DNA of 12,016 nt from JBGTBQ01 sp041749275. GTDB taxonomy: Bacteria; Acidobacteriota; Blastocatellia; Pyrinomonadales; Pyrinomonadaceae. Position numbers and translations under genes: made by a program. The stretch is from assembly GCA_041749275.1 (NCBI GenBank), contig JBGTBQ010000239.1, forward strand, positions 1-12,016, given 5' to 3'. Shown in pieces: positions 4,896 through 11,938 of the stretch; position 1 is the first letter of the stretch; each line of letters begins with the position of its first letter. The notes under the pieces are model-generated. The model was given only the letters and a program-made list of their open reading frames with translations. It searched no databases and was not told the origin of the DNA.

Positions 4896-6947
4896 TTAAT
4901 CCCGTGCGGTCTCGCCGCGCTTGCGCTTAGGCTTGCGCTTGCGGCGCGGGTTCCCTTCGTGGTCAACCGAGCGGGCGGGTTGGAGGTCTTCGGCGTCGCC
5001 TTCCGGGTCAACGAGGCGCGTCTCGATGTGCTCGCCGGCGATGGTCTCGTCGGTCATCACGGTCGGGTCGTCGCCATTCGGGCCGGTCGGTTGAGCGTCT
5101 CCCGCCGCGCCGCCCTCGGCGAGAGCGCGCTGGCGCGTGAAGTGTTCGACGATTTCTTCGGCGGTCTTGCGTCCGACAAAAGGCGTCAGCTCCGCGATTG
5201 AGGCGTTCGAGACGCGCTGGATCGAGCCGAGGTTTCTGAGAAGTCGGGTCTTACGTTTTTCGCCGACGCCGGGGATGGCCGTCAGCTCCGAGGTGAAGTC
5301 GCGCAACTCGCGCCGCTTGCGGTGATAGGTGACGGCGGTGCGGTGCGTCTCGTCACGGATCATCTGGATCAAGCGTAAGACCAGCGAGTGCGAGTCGAGG
5401 TAGACGGGCGCGTGCTCGCGCCCTTTGACCAAGAGGTGCGAGACCTCGTTGTGACGGCGCGGGGGCTTCACCACGCCGATCATCGGGACGGCTTCAAGTT
5501 CCAGTTCGCGCATCGCCGCGCCGGCGGCGGAGAGTTGCGTCTTCCCGCCGTCAATCATCACGAGGTCGGGCAAAGGCTTTCCTTCATCGAGCTGCCGGCG
5601 GTAACGCCTGAACACCGCTTCGTGCATCGAGGCCGGGTCGTTCGCGCCCTCGACCGTCTTGATCTTGAACTTGCGATACTCCTGCCGGTTCATCTTTCCG
5701 TTCTCGCAGACGACCATCGCGGCGACGTTCTCCGCGCCGGAGATGTTCGACACGTCGAACGACTCGATGCGCGCCGGAAAGCGCGGCAGTTCCAAGACCT
5801 CCTGCAACTCTTCGAGCACGCGCTCCATGTCGGGCTTCAGCACGCGGAAGCGCTGCTCGAAGGAGATTCGCGCGTTCTTCTCGACCAGCTCGATCATGTC
5901 GCGTTTTTCGCCGCGTTGCGGGTCGAGGATGCGGACGCGCCGCCCCTTCCTTTCCGTGAGCGCCTTCTCAAGCAGTTCCCGGTCTTCAAAGTCAACGGGG
6001 ACGTTCACCTCGCGCGGCACGTAGTCGGTCGAGTAATACTGCGTCAGCACTTCACCTAAAAACTTCGCCGGGTCGAACTCCTCCGCCGCGAGGTCTTCCC
6101 AGAAGAACTCTCTGCGGCCCACGATCTTCCCCTCGCGCATCGTAAAGAGTTGGAGGGCGAGGCGCGGCCCTTCGCGGTAATAGCCGAAGATGTCCACGTC
6201 GCGCTCCGGCGAGGTCGCCATCTTCTGTTGCTCGGAGACGGCGAGCACGACTTTGCGGAGGTCGCGGTACTTCGCCGCCAGCTCGTAACGCATCTCCTCG
6301 GACGCCTTCTCCATCCGCCCCGCGTACTCGTCCGCGAGTTCCCGGTTCCGGCCTTCCAGAAAGAGGCGCACGTCGCGCACCGACTCCGTGTACTCTTCGG
6401 GCGTGCAGAGTCCCTTCACGCACGGGCCGAGGCAACGCTTGATGTGGTATTCGAGACAGGGGCGCGGCAGCCGTCCGTCAATCTCGATGTCGCACGTGCG
6501 GAGCTGGAACGTGCGGTTGATGAGATCAATCGTGCGCCGCGCCAAAGATGCCGGCAGGAACGGCCCGAAGTAGAGCGCGCCGTCGCGCTGCACGCGCCGC
6601 GTAATCATCACGCGCGGGAACGGCTCGTTGATGGTGAGCTTGAGATGCGGGTACTGCTTGTCGTCTTTAAGAAGAACGTTGTAGCGCGGCCTGTGGCGCT
6701 TGATGAGGTTCGACTCTAAGACGAGCGCCTCGACCTCCGTATCGGTGACGATGACTTCGAGGTCACTGATGCGGCGCACCAGTTCGCGCGTCTTGTGGTC
6801 ATGCCCGCGCCCCGACTGAAAGTACGAGCGGACGCGGTTCCGCAGGTTCTTCGCCTTGCCGACATAGATGATCTTGCCGGCCTCGTCCTTGTGCAGATAG
6901 ACGCCGGGCGAGACGGGAAGATTTTTTAGCTTCTCCTCTAAAGACAT
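4896..6947 (-). CDS. uvrC: UvrABC system protein C, nucleotide excision repair endonuclease
   Basis: A 683-residue UvrC, which makes the 3' and 5' incisions beside lesions marked by UvrA/UvrB. Domain order is canonical. The GIY-YIG nuclease (about 11-90) shows GVYLHKDEAGKIIYVGKAKNLRNRV, with R39 and E78 as likely catalytic residues. A four-cysteine cluster, C152, C164, C172 and C176, matches the [4Fe-4S] site known in UvrC. The UVR domain that contacts UvrB lies around 198-235. The RNase H-like 5' nuclease shows FDVSN (D398), MIDGGK (D466) and DETHR (H535). A tandem helix-hairpin-helix follows (LTAIPGVG..., about 555-603). The C-terminus has an extra tail of about 75 residues, acidic and then strongly basic (RRKRKPKRKR, 668-677). 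Start ATG 6947 has GGAAG shortly upstream. A TAGAAT hexamer (minus strand, 6974-6979) may be a -10 box, but the ABM gene lies only 49 bp upstream, so co-transcription is likely. Confidence 0.98.
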   Translation of the reverse strand: MSLEEKLKNLPVSPGVYLHKDEAGKIIYVGKAKNLRNRVRSYFQSGRGHDHKTRELVRRISDLEVIVTDTEVEALVLESNLIKRHRPRYNVLLKDDKQYPHLKLTINEPFPRVMITRRVQRDGALYFGPFLPASLARRTIDLINRTFQLRTCDIEIDGRLPRPCLEYHIKRCLGPCVKGLCTPEEYTESVRDVRLFLEGRNRELADEYAGRMEKASEEMRYELAAKYRDLRKVVLAVSEQQKMATSPERDVDIFGYYREGPRLALQLFTMREGKIVGRREFFWEDLAAEEFDPAKFLGEVLTQYYSTDYVPREVNVPVDFEDRELLEKALTERKGRRVRILDPQRGEKRDMIELVEKNARISFEQRFRVLKPDMERVLEELQEVLELPRFPARIESFDVSNISGAENVAAMVVCENGKMNRQEYRKFKIKTVEGANDPASMHEAVFRRYRRQLDEGKPLPDLVMIDGGKTQLSAAGAAMRELELEAVPMIGVVKPPRRHNEVSHLLVKGREHAPVYLDSHSLVLRLIQMIRDETHRTAVTYHRKRRELRDFTSELTAIPGVGEKRKTRLLRNLGSIQRVSNASIAELTPFVGRKTAEEIVEHFTRQRALAEGGAAGDAQPTGPNGDDPTVMTDETIAGEHIETRLVDPEGDAEDLQPARSVDHEGNPRRKRKPKRKRGETARD

Positions 6948-6996
6948 CGCCGCTTCCGTCGTCGTGTGTTTTTATTCTACCGCACAGCGGGCGAGC

Positions 6997-7353
6997 CTAG
7001 TGCATTCGGAACGGGCCACCCGGAGGCTCCGGCTCCAAGTCCGGGCGCGCGGAGTCCGTCACGACCTCGTGCATCTCCAGCACGTTCGGGCCGGTGAACG
7101 CTTCCTTCGGTAGTGTGCCCGATTGCGCGTGCCCCTTCGTAAAGGCGTCAGAGCGCACCCAGTTGAGGAAGTCCTCGCGGCTCTGCCAGACGGTCAAGAC
7201 CACGAACGGGTCGCCGTCGTTGACGGGGCGCAAGACCATGTTGGAGACGAAGCCGGGCATCTGGTCCACCAGCCCCGCCCGCTCGCGGAACCGCTGCTCG
7301 AAACGGTCGGCGTACTCCGGATTGACATAAATGCGATTAGCGACAGTTATCAT
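6997..7353 (-). CDS. IsdG/MhuD-like antibiotic biosynthesis monooxygenase (ABM) domain protein
   Basis: A 118-residue ferredoxin-fold ABM protein. The three residues that define haem-degrading IsdG/MhuD enzymes are present at matching positions: N6, W65 and H75 (within NWVRSDAFTKGH). The core signature is MPGFVSNMVLRP...PFVVLTVWQS. The C-terminus ends in a proline-rich tail (PDLEPEPPGGPF). The likely role is therefore oxidative haem cleavage or a related cofactor-free monooxygenation in the cytoplasm; haem use is inferred from the residues only. The frame is open to 7485, but ATG 7353 is chosen because GAGGGGGA (minus strand, around 7363-7370) lies at a suitable distance and because ABM domains begin with this strand. 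ATG 7377 is an alternative. It is followed on the same strand by uvrC after 49 bp, with no evident functional link. Confidence 0.85.
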   Translation of the reverse strand: MITVANRIYVNPEYADRFEQRFRERAGLVDQMPGFVSNMVLRPVNDGDPFVVLTVWQSREDFLNWVRSDAFTKGHAQSGTLPKEAFTGPNVLEMHEVVTDSARPDLEPEPPGGPFRMH

Positions 7354-7420
7354 TTTGAGAATCCCCCTCGGCGACATGATACCACCGCGCGGCAGCCGCC
7401 GCCCGTGCCGTGGAAATCGC

Positions 7421-7449
7421 TTGCCGATTGTTCCGAGAAAACATATTTT
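7421..7449 (+). promoter_or_regulatory. Candidate sigma-70 promoter for the DUF4062-NACHT gene
   Basis: TTGCCG (7421-7426) and TATTTT (7444-7449) are separated by exactly 17 bp, each matching four of six consensus bases, in an AT-rich patch of an otherwise GC-rich leader. The transcript would have a leader of roughly 80 bases. The same patch offers TAAAAT on the minus strand (7445-7450), possibly the -10 box of the ABM gene, so the two divergent promoters may overlap. Confidence 0.35.
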
Positions 7450-7538
7450 AGCCCGTAGCGCGGCCCGCCCGTCTGGTTTCCTCACCTGAGCGAAACAGCG
7501 CGGAGTTTTTCGAGCGCCGGAAGCGCGCCGCCGGTTCG

Positions 7539-10500
7539 ATGATGATGGAGCAGAAACGGATATTGCGAATCGTGGTGGCGTCGCCCTCGGACGTGGGGGC
7601 GGAGCGCGACGCCTTGCCCGATGTCGTGGAGAGGGTGAACCGCGACATCGCCGATGATCGCGGTCTGATGCTCAAGATCACGCGATGGGAAAAAGATGCT
7701 TACGCGGGCTTTCACGTTGACGGGCCGCAAGGTTTGATAGACGCCATCCTGCGGATCCCGGACTGCGACATCTTCATCGGCATCTTCTGGAATCGTTTCG
7801 GCACGCCGACGAAGGACGCGCCCTCCGGCACGGCGCACGAATTCCAACTGGCGCACGAGGCGTGGAAGCAAAAGGGCAGCCCGCAAATCCTGTTCTTCTT
7901 TAAAGAGATGACCCGGCCAAAAAGCGCGGAAGAATCACTACAGCAATTTCAGGTAATTCAATTCAAGGACAACTATCCGCAGGAAGGGCTGTGGTGGCCT
8001 TACAAGACCAAAGCTCAATTTATCGAGCTGGCACGCGACCAGCTCAACAATCTGATTCGCAATGAATATCCATTCCGCTCTCCGGCTCAAACCGGCTTAG
8101 AGACCGGCCCGGCCCGCGCGGGCGCGGACGAGCCGGACGCGCCGTGCCGAGGCGCGGACGAGTTGATGAAGGCGTACCTCGACAGTCTGGCGGGGCGCGT
8201 CGGCACGATACGGCTCTTTGGCGAAGAGGAGTCGCGGGCGCTCGAAAAGGTTTTCGTCGAACTCAGTATCGTCGAAGAGTACCGGCGACCGTCTGTCCAC
8301 GACAAGTTTCTGGGTTTGATGGATTCGGAGATGCGGCGGCAGCGAAGCGCCTTCGTGCGCGGGGCGGAGGTGCGCGAGATACGTGGCCCCGGCGACGTGG
8401 GCGAGAAGGTCAAGCGCACTGTAAGGCCCGACGAGCTGCTGCGCGGGCGGACGCGAGCCATCGTCACGGGCGCGCCGGGGTGCGGCAAGACGACGCTGCT
8501 TCGTTATCTCGCGTGGCAAACGCGCGCGGCGGGCGAGCGGCTGCCGGTCTTTCTCGAACTCAAGACCGTGAAGGCTGCCGTCTTCGCCGGCGCGCAGGGC
8601 AATCTGGCCGAGCTTTTGTTCGACGCGGGAATTGCCCGCCCGCTCGAACTCGAAGGGGCGGAGCGCGAGCTTCTGAGAGAGTCTTTCATGGCGCGGCTGG
8701 CGGCGGGCGAGACGGCGATTTTTCTGGACGGGCTGGACGAAGTGAGCGGGACGGAATTCTTTGAGCCTCTCTGCGAGGCGGTCGGCGAGTTCGCGCGCCA
8801 CACGGGCCGCGACAACACGCTCGTCGTCTCGACGCGGCCTTACGCGCTTCAGGCGCGGCTCGAAGGCTTGAAGGAGATGGAGATTGCGCCGCTCAACCCG
8901 GAACAGATCGAAAAACTTTTCGAGTACTACTACGCGGGCGACGAGACGGCGCAGAGGCTTCTGCAAACGCTCCGGAAGCGACGGCCACTGCGCGAGATGC
9001 TGCGCGTGCCGTTTCTGCTGATGGCGGTCGCGCAGCTTTACCGCGAGCATCAGCGCGTCGCGGAGGACAGGCTCGAACTCTACCGGCAGCTCGTCTATCA
9101 GCTCGTCGTGCAGCTCGACCGCGAGAAGCGCATCACGCGCGCGGACTTTCGCATCTCCGACCGCGAAGGCAAGCTCAAGCTCGGCTTTCTCAAGTATCTG
9201 GCCTGCGAGCGGCTGCTGATTGACGACGTGCGGCGCGAGGCCGAAGGGGGCGAGGCGGCGCGGCTCGTCTTCGACGGCGACGAGATTGTGGAGAAGGCGC
9301 GGCGGTTCTGGGAGAGCACCGGGCGGCCCGCGTACCTCTATCACGAGCTGGCCGAAGACGTGAAGGCCACGCCGCTGCTGCGCGAGGTGGGGACGGACGT
9401 TTACGCCTTCACGCACCTGACGATTCAGGAGTATCTGGCCGCCGTCGCGCTCTCTGGCCGCGACGACTGCGAACAGGTCTTCTGCCGCGCCTACTTCAAC
9501 CCGACGCTGGCCGCGATGGAAGTTTTGCCGATGACGCTCGGATTAGCGAAGCGGCCTGAAAAGCTCTACGCCGCGCTTGAGCAACTGCCCGACTCGCTGA
9601 CCTTCACCGGCCTCCGCCTCCGCGCCCGCGGTCTGGCCTACCTCACGCGCCCCGGCAAACAACTGCTCGCCCGTCTCGCCGACCGCCTGCTCGAATTTGT
9701 AACCGGGCGCAACGACGAAGAAACCCCTTACCAGGACATCATCGTAAGCAGCTTCTCCGAAGCCGCAACGCAATCCGCACATTATATCGTCGAGCGCCTC
9801 GCCGCCTTGCTACAAGATGACGATATCTCCATGCGTTGGAGCGCGGCTGAGGCGCTCGGTCAGATCGGCGGCGAGCGTGCCGTTGACGCGCTGCTTCCGT
9901 TGCAGAAGGACACAGACCGAGAGGTGCGTGGGCGCGCGGCTGAGGCGCTCGGTCAGATCGGCAGCGAGCGTGTCGTTGACGCGCTGCTTCCGTTGCTGAA
10001 GGACACAGACAGCTTTGTGCGTGTGAGCGCGGCTAGGGCGATCGGTCAGATCGGCGGCAAGCGTGACGTTGACGCGCAGCAACCGCTGCTGAAGGACACA
10101 GACAGCTATGTGCGTGTGAGCGCGGCTATTGCGCTCGGTCAGATCGGCAGCGAGCGTGCCGTTGACGCGCTGCTTCCGTGGCTGAAGGACACAGACCGCG
10201 AGGTGCGTGGGAGCGCGGCTGAGGCGCTCGGTCAGATCGGCGGCGAGCGTGCCGTTGACGCGCTGCTTCCGTTGCTGAAGGACGCAGACAGCGAGATGCG
10301 TTGGAGCGCGGCTTGGGCGCTCGATGAGATTGATGATTCGGCGTTGGCGGCGGGGTTGGTGCGCGCCCTGTCGCATGTGGATGAGTTTGCGCGGCGGAAG
10401 GCGGCGGAGGTCGTCGGGTACTATGCGGAAGACGTGCGGATGCTCGACGAGCTGGCGCGGCTGGCTAATGAAGATGGCTCGGAGATGGTGAGAAGCGCCG

Positions 10501-10550
10501 CCCGCGAGACGCGCGACAGGTACGAGCGCAAGCTGGCATACTTTCGGTGA
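7539..10550 (+). CDS. DUF4062-NACHT-HEAT protein, bacterial NLR-like (STAND) putative defence ATPase
   Basis: A 1003-residue three-part protein with the layout effector-NTPase-sensor. Residues about 8-125 are DUF4062, a TIR/SEFIR-like fold: RIVVASPSDVGAERDAL (10-26), DCDIFIGIFWNRFGTP (75-90) and a GTAHEFQLA segment (97-105). A Gly/Ala/Asp-rich linker (182-207) and a helical pre-NACHT segment follow. The NACHT NTPase shows Walker A GAPGCGKTT (311-319), Walker B TAIFLDGLDEV (392-402), sensor VVSTRPY (429-435) and the FTHLTIQEYLAA element (624-635) typical of NACHT winged-helix regions. Residues 766-950 are 31-residue HEAT-like repeats, followed by a degenerate helical end. There is no signal peptide or membrane segment. 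Related bacterial NACHT proteins protect against phage by cell suicide after sensing; this role is inferred here. The start lies in a run of three ATG codons (7539, 7542, 7545) with only a weak GGAAG upstream. The DUF4062 part is more AT-rich than the rest, suggesting domain shuffling. Confidence 0.93.
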   Translation: MMMEQKRILRIVVASPSDVGAERDALPDVVERVNRDIADDRGLMLKITRWEKDAYAGFHVDGPQGLIDAILRIPDCDIFIGIFWNRFGTPTKDAPSGTAHEFQLAHEAWKQKGSPQILFFFKEMTRPKSAEESLQQFQVIQFKDNYPQEGLWWPYKTKAQFIELARDQLNNLIRNEYPFRSPAQTGLETGPARAGADEPDAPCRGADELMKAYLDSLAGRVGTIRLFGEEESRALEKVFVELSIVEEYRRPSVHDKFLGLMDSEMRRQRSAFVRGAEVREIRGPGDVGEKVKRTVRPDELLRGRTRAIVTGAPGCGKTTLLRYLAWQTRAAGERLPVFLELKTVKAAVFAGAQGNLAELLFDAGIARPLELEGAERELLRESFMARLAAGETAIFLDGLDEVSGTEFFEPLCEAVGEFARHTGRDNTLVVSTRPYALQARLEGLKEMEIAPLNPEQIEKLFEYYYAGDETAQRLLQTLRKRRPLREMLRVPFLLMAVAQLYREHQRVAEDRLELYRQLVYQLVVQLDREKRITRADFRISDREGKLKLGFLKYLACERLLIDDVRREAEGGEAARLVFDGDEIVEKARRFWESTGRPAYLYHELAEDVKATPLLREVGTDVYAFTHLTIQEYLAAVALSGRDDCEQVFCRAYFNPTLAAMEVLPMTLGLAKRPEKLYAALEQLPDSLTFTGLRLRARGLAYLTRPGKQLLARLADRLLEFVTGRNDEETPYQDIIVSSFSEAATQSAHYIVERLAALLQDDDISMRWSAAEALGQIGGERAVDALLPLQKDTDREVRGRAAEALGQIGSERVVDALLPLLKDTDSFVRVSAARAIGQIGGKRDVDAQQPLLKDTDSYVRVSAAIALGQIGSERAVDALLPWLKDTDREVRGSAAEALGQIGGERAVDALLPLLKDADSEMRWSAAWALDEIDDSALAAGLVRALSHVDEFARRKAAEVVGYYAEDVRMLDELARLANEDGSEMVRSAARETRDRYERKLAYFR
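9834..10298 (+). repeat. Five near-identical 93-bp tandem repeats encoding HEAT units
   Basis: Units begin at 9834, 9927, 10020, 10113 and 10206, exactly 93 bp (31 codons) apart, each starting with the codons for R-x-x-A-A and containing GAGGCGCTCGGTCAGATCGG or close variants. A sixth unit from 10299 keeps only its first part (RWSAAWAL) and then diverges. The encoded unit is approximately R-G-S-A-A-E-A-L-G-Q-I-G-G-E-R-A-V-D-A-L-L-P-L-L-K-D-T-D, followed by three variable residues. Differences between units cluster at the positions coding for the loop and first-helix surface. Confidence 0.95.
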
Positions 10551-10586
10551 GAGCGTGTTTGGAATTCGGGAGATGCAGCTTTTACA

Positions 10587-10750
10587 GCCTCGCTATATGC
10601 CGCGCACACCAAGAAGTGGATTAAGGTCAGAACCGCCTGCGGTAGCGGGCGGGTCTCTGGCGACGCAAGAACCCGCCCGCTACCGCAGGCGGTTCTGACT
10701 GGCCCTCGTCACCTCGTCGGTATCTTGGTGTGTTCCGCATATAGAGGCGA
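10587..10750. mobile_element. MITE-like element with imperfect terminal inverted repeats
   Basis: The left end (about 10587-10614, GCCTCGCTATATGC...CACACCAAGA) and right end (about 10723-10750, TCTTGGTGTG...GCATATAGAGGC) are imperfect inverted copies. Ten bases are perfect (10605-10614 with 10723-10732), followed by a mostly matching TATATGC/GCATATA and GCCTC/GAGGC. The right end runs into AGGCGAAATGTTTGTAGC (10744-10761), which resembles the tail of the REP-like family. No transposase gene is present, so it could only move in trans. Confidence 0.5.
10626..10699. repeat. Perfect inverted repeat with 29-bp arms and 16-base loop
   Basis: The arms at 10626-10654 and 10671-10699 are exact reverse complements with no mismatch, beginning GTCAGAACCGCC and ending GGCGGTTCTGAC. 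The loop is CTCTGGCGACGCAAGA. The RNA or single-stranded DNA would form a very stable stem. Perfect arms imply a recent insertion or active homogenisation. It lies within the loop of the larger element at 10587-10750. Confidence 0.92.
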
Positions 10751-10782
10751 AATGTTTGTAGCTTTAGAGCCGCCTTTTTCCC

Positions 10783-10830
10783 AAGCTCCGTCGGAGCGAA
10801 ATGTTTATATTCCGCTCCGACGGAGCTTGG
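10783..10830. repeat. Two head-to-head REP-like hairpins
   Basis: The plus-strand copy is AAGCTCCGTCGGAGCG followed by AAATGTTTATA (10783-10809). The minus-strand copy at 10811-10830 begins CCAAGCTCCGTCGGAGCGGA on its own strand. The two 16-base hairpins are identical and share the AT-rich tail between them, so the whole 48 bp is also one large palindrome-like unit. Confidence 0.85.
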
Positions 10831-10852
10831 AGAATAACTGAGTCCGTCGGGC

Positions 10853-10880
10853 TACAGACATTCCGCTCCGACGGAGCTTT
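10853..10880 (-). repeat. REP-like hairpin copy, minus strand
   Basis: On the minus strand it reads AAGCTCCGTCGGAGCGGAAT, followed by GTCTGTAGC, i.e. the same hairpin and GGAATGT tail as the other copies with a slightly changed tail. It lies between the head-to-head pair and the PfkB ribosome binding site, so it would be in the 5' leader of that mRNA if transcription starts upstream. Confidence 0.8.
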
Positions 10881-10914
10881 GATTCCTCACACGCTTTGTA
10901 AAGAGCGAGAGACG

Positions 10915-10923
10915 AGGGAGGAG
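10915..10923 (+). promoter_or_regulatory. Ribosome binding site deciding the GTG start at 10927
   Basis: AGGGAGGAG lies directly upstream of GTG 10927, with GGAGG (10917-10921) five bases before it. No comparable site precedes the in-frame ATG at 10801. Confidence 0.75.
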
Positions 10924-10926
10924 CTT

Positions 10927-11880
10927 GTGCGTTTTCCTTTCGCGCCGCCCGCCACGAGAGAGTTCGACGCCGTCGGCTTCGGCCTCAACGCCGTTGACCA
11001 TCTCATCGTCGCGCCGGCCTATCCTGAGTTCGACACCAAGACGCGGCTTGTCGAGCGCGTCGAGTCGGCGGGCGGGCAGACGGCCTCGGCGATGGTCGCG
11101 TTGCGACGCCTCGGCTTGCGGACGGCCTACGCCGGGCGCTTCGGCTCCGACCGCGAAGGGCTGTTCGGGCTTGAGACGCTGCGGGTCGAAGGCGTCAACG
11201 TCGAGCGCGCGGAGGTCATCGAGGGGGCGCGCAACCAAATCGCCTTCATCGTCATTGACGCGCGCACGGGCGAGCGCACGATTCTGTGGGACAGGGATGA
11301 ACGTCTGGCCTACCGGCCCGACGAAGCGCCGCACGGGTTCGGCGCGCGTGGGCGCGTGCTCCACATGGACGCGCACGACCCGCCCGCCTGCGCCCGCGTC
11401 GCGCGCGAAGCGAAGGAGAGCGGCGCTGTCGTCTCGCTCGACGTGGATAACATCTACGCAGGGCTGCCGGAGCTGCTGCCGCTCGTAGACATTCTCATCT
11501 CGTCGAAGGAGTTCCCGCGCCGTCTGACCGGCATTGATGACGAACGCGCGGCGCTCGTCGAGACGAAGACGCGGCTCGGCGCGGGCGCGGTCGTGGGGAT
11601 GACGCTCGGCGAGCGCGGCGCGGTGATTTACCACAGCGGCGTCTTCATCGAAGCGCCCGCCTTCACCGTCCCCGGCGGTTGCCGCGACACGACCGGCGCG
11701 GGCGACGCCTTCCACGCGGGCTTTCTCTACGGCCTGTTGCAGGGCGAAGAGATCGAAGCGTGCCTCACGCTCGGCTGCGCCGTCGCCGCGCTCAAGTGCC
11801 GTAGCCTCGGCGCGCGCGCGGCGCTCCCGTCCGTCTGGGAGTTGAATCAACTTCTCTCCGGCGAAGGCGAAACTTCCTGA
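10927..11880 (+). CDS. PfkB/ribokinase-family carbohydrate kinase
   Basis: A 317-residue cytoplasmic sugar or nucleoside kinase of the PfkB family, which transfers the ATP gamma-phosphate to a hydroxyl group of a sugar-like substrate. The N-terminal strand FDAVGFGLNAVDHL, the first signature region with AGGQTASAMVALRRLG (residues about 48-63) and AGRFGSD, and the second signature DTTGAGDAFHAGFLYG (254-269) with catalytic base D260 are all present. DNIYAG and ISSKEFPR match the central sheet of the family. The substrate cannot be named from sequence: ribose, fructose-type sugars or adenosine are all possible. The start is set at GTG 10927 by its strong Shine-Dalgarno sequence and by where the family's first strand begins; the in-frame ATG at 10801 would add 42 residues translated from repeat hairpins. 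The stop TGA is immediately followed by GAGCGTGT. Confidence 0.93.
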   Translation: MRFPFAPPATREFDAVGFGLNAVDHLIVAPAYPEFDTKTRLVERVESAGGQTASAMVALRRLGLRTAYAGRFGSDREGLFGLETLRVEGVNVERAEVIEGARNQIAFIVIDARTGERTILWDRDERLAYRPDEAPHGFGARGRVLHMDAHDPPACARVAREAKESGAVVSLDVDNIYAGLPELLPLVDILISSKEFPRRLTGIDDERAALVETKTRLGAGAVVGMTLGERGAVIYHSGVFIEAPAFTVPGGCRDTTGAGDAFHAGFLYGLLQGEEIEACLTLGCAVAALKCRSLGARAALPSVWELNQLLSGEGETS

Positions 11881-11905
11881 GAGCGTGTCCAAAAAGCCAT
11901 GTGCC

Positions 11906-11938
11906 GAAGCTCCGTGAGGAGCGGAATGTTTATAGCCC
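11906..11938 (+). repeat. REP-like hairpin copy with full tail
   Basis: GAAGCTCCGTGAGGAGCG forms a hairpin and is followed by GAATGTTTATAGCCC, the most complete example of the tail in this window. It lies 25 bp after the PfkB stop, where it could also act as an mRNA-stabilising 3' hairpin. Confidence 0.85.

Larger units (their letters stand above)
10551..10926. other. Repeat-packed intergenic region between the NACHT and PfkB genes
   Basis: About 376 bp with no gene of its own. In order it holds: GAGCGTGT directly after the NACHT stop (10551-10558); an outer imperfect inverted repeat (about 10587-10614 against 10723-10750); a 29-bp perfect palindrome nested inside it (10626-10699); a pair of head-to-head REP-like hairpins (10783-10830); a third hairpin (10863-10880); and the ribosome binding site of the PfkB gene. 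An ATG-started frame runs from 10801, but it passes through the hairpins and is not considered coding before 10927. Confidence 0.8.

Noticed and set aside
8097..9416. Antisense frame of 439 codons opposite the NACHT domain
   Set aside because: GC-rich codon bias keeps this frame open. The sense frame has intact NACHT motifs, and the antisense peptide is low-complexity Arg/Leu-rich with no domain.
9834..10298. Regular 93-bp repeats considered as a CRISPR array
   Set aside because: The repeats are directly tandem with no unique spacers, the period is a multiple of three, and they encode HEAT units inside an intact gene.
9810..10376. Long antisense frame (188 codons) with a repeated peptide across the HEAT array
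   Set aside because: It is the mirror of the 93-bp coding repeats, which are multiples of three and so stay open on the other strand. It has no ribosome binding site and no recognisable family.
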